A stretch of DNA of 5,140 nucleotides, from the NCBI GenBank assembly GCA_032128395.1, contig JAQBGV010000079.1:1-5140 (forward strand), written 5' to 3'. The notes under the pieces are model-generated. The model had not been told where the DNA came from. It saw nothing but the letters and a program-made list of their open reading frames with translations, and did no database searches. The first letter of the stretch is position 1. Every line of letters starts with the position of its first letter. Shown in pieces: positions 3,816 through 5,140 of this stretch. The position numbers were made by a program, and so were the translations under genes. Source of the DNA: JAQBGV01 sp032128395. GTDB lineage: Bacteria > Planctomycetota > UBA8108 > UBA1146.

Positions 3816-5140
3816 CAGCGGATGAACCCCATCTCGAAATCCCACGGCCATGCGGGCCAGAAAATCACGAATGCCCGACCGAGGAGATTGGTGCCCCTCA
3901 GCGCTCCCCAAGCGCGGGAGTCGAGGCTCGAAGGGCTGTTGTCCCCCATCGCGAAGTACCCATCATCCGGAATCTGGTAAGCGCCGTTCACCGCGTATTT
4001 GTACTGCATTCCCTCGCGAGTGTAGTGGATGTCACGTGCGAGACGCACTCGCTCGACCACCCCCCCCGAGTGACGCGCGCGCAGCGTGATGTCATTGGTC
4101 ACCCGCCCCGCGAATCCGACCCCGGCATCGAAATCCCTCGGATCGACCGGCTGCTCGAGCACGAGGACACCGTCGATGGCGATGCGGATCTGTCGGTCGA
4201 CGAGCGAGAAGTCGACCTCGTGATGGCGGTGAGTGATCAACCGAGTGCCCTCGGGGAGTGTGGCGAACACCGACCAGTCTCCGGGGTGGTCTTCGGTGAG
4301 TTCACGGCGGCTCTCTGGAAGCGCCATCTCGCCGGCGACCTCTGGCACGAGTCGAATCACCTCGCCGGTTCCTTCGTCGATCGGGAGGGAGAGACGGTAA
4401 ACGATCTCGCCGTTTCGGATGTCGACGGCGAACCGAGGAGACCCCTGCGAGTCCTTCCCTCGGACCTCCAGGTCGACGACCGCGCGAAGATCGCGAACCA
4501 GGCTCGCATCCGTGTTGCCGCCCTGCGCGCCGTTGTACGAGTAGACGTTGCGGATCGGTCGGATGTAACGGAGGGCGGATTGTCCATCGAGGGCATTGAA
4601 CTCCAGCCCGCCCTCCTCGCGGGGGGCGAACACCCCCTCTTCTTCCCAGGCGTGGCCGTTCAGCCCGAGTTCGTGAATGTCGGTGTCGTGGATCGGGAAC
4701 CACATCTCCTGCTGGACTTCGAGCGGCTTCCGTTCGATCTCTCCATCGATGTGAATGTCGCCGTCGATCACCTCGATGCTCTCCCCGGACAGCCCGACGA
4801 GGCGCTTGATGTAGTTTCGCTGGCGATTGAACTTGAAGACGATCACCTGCCAGCGCTCGGGCCGATTCGCGTGGTATGCGAATTTGTTCACGAGGATCTT
4901 GTGACCCCCCTGGGCGTCGGAGGGTTCGAAGTACTCATCGAATTCGTAGGTGCACTCGTGGCAGTAGACCACTTCCCGCGCGAATCCGGGGGACCAGGTG
5001 AAGTCTCTTGAGTCCGCGGGGTGAAACTTGTTGCACTGAGGACAACGGATCTGCGGCGGGGGGGGCTGTTGCTGCGACGAGCTCTTTCCGTCCCGGATCT
5101 CGAGGCTGCACTCGGGGCACGTGCCTTCGTAGATCCACCC
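3815..5140 (-). CDS. lepB: Signal peptidase I, planctomycete type (N-terminus beyond window)
   Basis: The frame is open from the right edge to TGA at 3817-3815; 441 residues are visible and the gene continues outside. A GTG at 4972 could be mistaken for a start, but the frame and family features continue above it. Signal peptidase I cuts signal peptides at the outer face of the cytoplasmic membrane with a Ser/Lys dyad. Visible parts, counting from the edge, are three CxxC pairs (C8/C11, C33/C36, C60/C63) forming one or more zinc ribbons, then the YIKRLVGLSGE box with catalytic lysine at 112. A beta-rich insertion of about 280 residues follows, including an EVDFSLVDRQIRIAIDG segment like a concanavalin-type sandwich. 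Then come GYFAMGDNSPSSLDSR (GDN at 399-401) and GRAFVIFWP. The nucleophilic serine and the transmembrane helix should lie just beyond the edge. The LepB of E. coli lacks both the ribbon and this insertion. It is the first visible gene of the operon. Confidence 0.93.
   Translation of the reverse strand, partial: GWIYEGTCPECSLEIRDGKSSSQQQPPPPQIRCPQCNKFHPADSRDFTWSPGFAREVVYCHECTYEFDEYFEPSDAQGGHKILVNKFAYHANRPERWQVIVFKFNRQRNYIKRLVGLSGESIEVIDGDIHIDGEIERKPLEVQQEMWFPIHDTDIHELGLNGHAWEEEGVFAPREEGGLEFNALDGQSALRYIRPIRNVYSYNGAQGGNTDASLVRDLRAVVDLEVRGKDSQGSPRFAVDIRNGEIVYRLSLPIDEGTGEVIRLVPEVAGEMALPESRRELTEDHPGDWSVFATLPEGTRLITHRHHEVDFSLVDRQIRIAIDGVLVLEQPVDPRDFDAGVGFAGRVTNDITLRARHSGGVVERVRLARDIHYTREGMQYKYAVNGAYQIPDDGYFAMGDNSPSSLDSRAWGALRGTNLLGRAFVIFWPAWPWDFEMGFIR

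Noticed and set aside
3240..3980. Plus-strand open frame (246 codons) opposite lptB and the end of lepB
   Set aside because: It is a shadow of lptB, whose ATPase motifs are complete on the other strand; the protein has no motif of its own.
4025..5011. Long plus-strand open frame (328 codons) opposite lepB
   Set aside because: It is antisense to a clearly identified gene, has no recognisable domain, and is expected from the high GC content of the third codon positions of lepB.

Overview
The window is a GC-rich stretch of bacterial chromosome. It most likely comes from a member of the Planctomycetota, probably an uncultivated one. The best evidence is the signal peptidase I at the right edge: it carries CxxC zinc-ribbon pairs before its catalytic lysine and a beta-rich insertion of roughly 280 residues between the lysine and the GDN box. 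That architecture is typical of planctomycetal LepB. The small membrane protein two genes downstream resembles the DUF6677 family, which I also associate with this phylum. The phylum assignment is inference; the genes are read directly.

Left part (1-1850, plus strand). A possible 3' end of an unknown gene reaches in from the left edge. It is followed by about 180 bases without a convincing gene. This stretch holds a strong GCAA-loop hairpin, a short tandem repeat and a partial copy of a dispersed repeat. Next comes a coiled-coil protein with a C-terminal four-cysteine zinc ribbon (COG1579 type), read from a TTG codon behind a good ribosome binding site. Then comes a predicted lipoprotein with an acetolactate-decarboxylase-like fold, whose first ~30 codons lie in a second copy of the repeat, here joined to an 81-base imperfect palindrome.

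Middle (about 1920-2400, minus strand). The catalytic RNA of RNase P, rnpB (class A), is complete. The P1 and P4 helices can be paired by eye, and a TACAAT -10 box sits at the right distance upstream. Two stem-loops separate it from the operon above.

Right part (2396-5140, minus strand). Four genes run leftward with every junction overlapping (TGATG, GTGA, ATGA): lepB (N-terminus outside the window), lptB, a 175-residue membrane protein and a 60-residue two-helix membrane protein. LepB releases exported proteins from their signal peptides and LptB powers lipopolysaccharide transport, so this is an envelope-biogenesis operon. The two small membrane proteins are co-translated with them but have no known function.

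I see no mobile-element gene, phage gene, CRISPR array, tRNA or defence system. The least explained element is the repeat that has become part of the 5' coding end of the lipoprotein gene.
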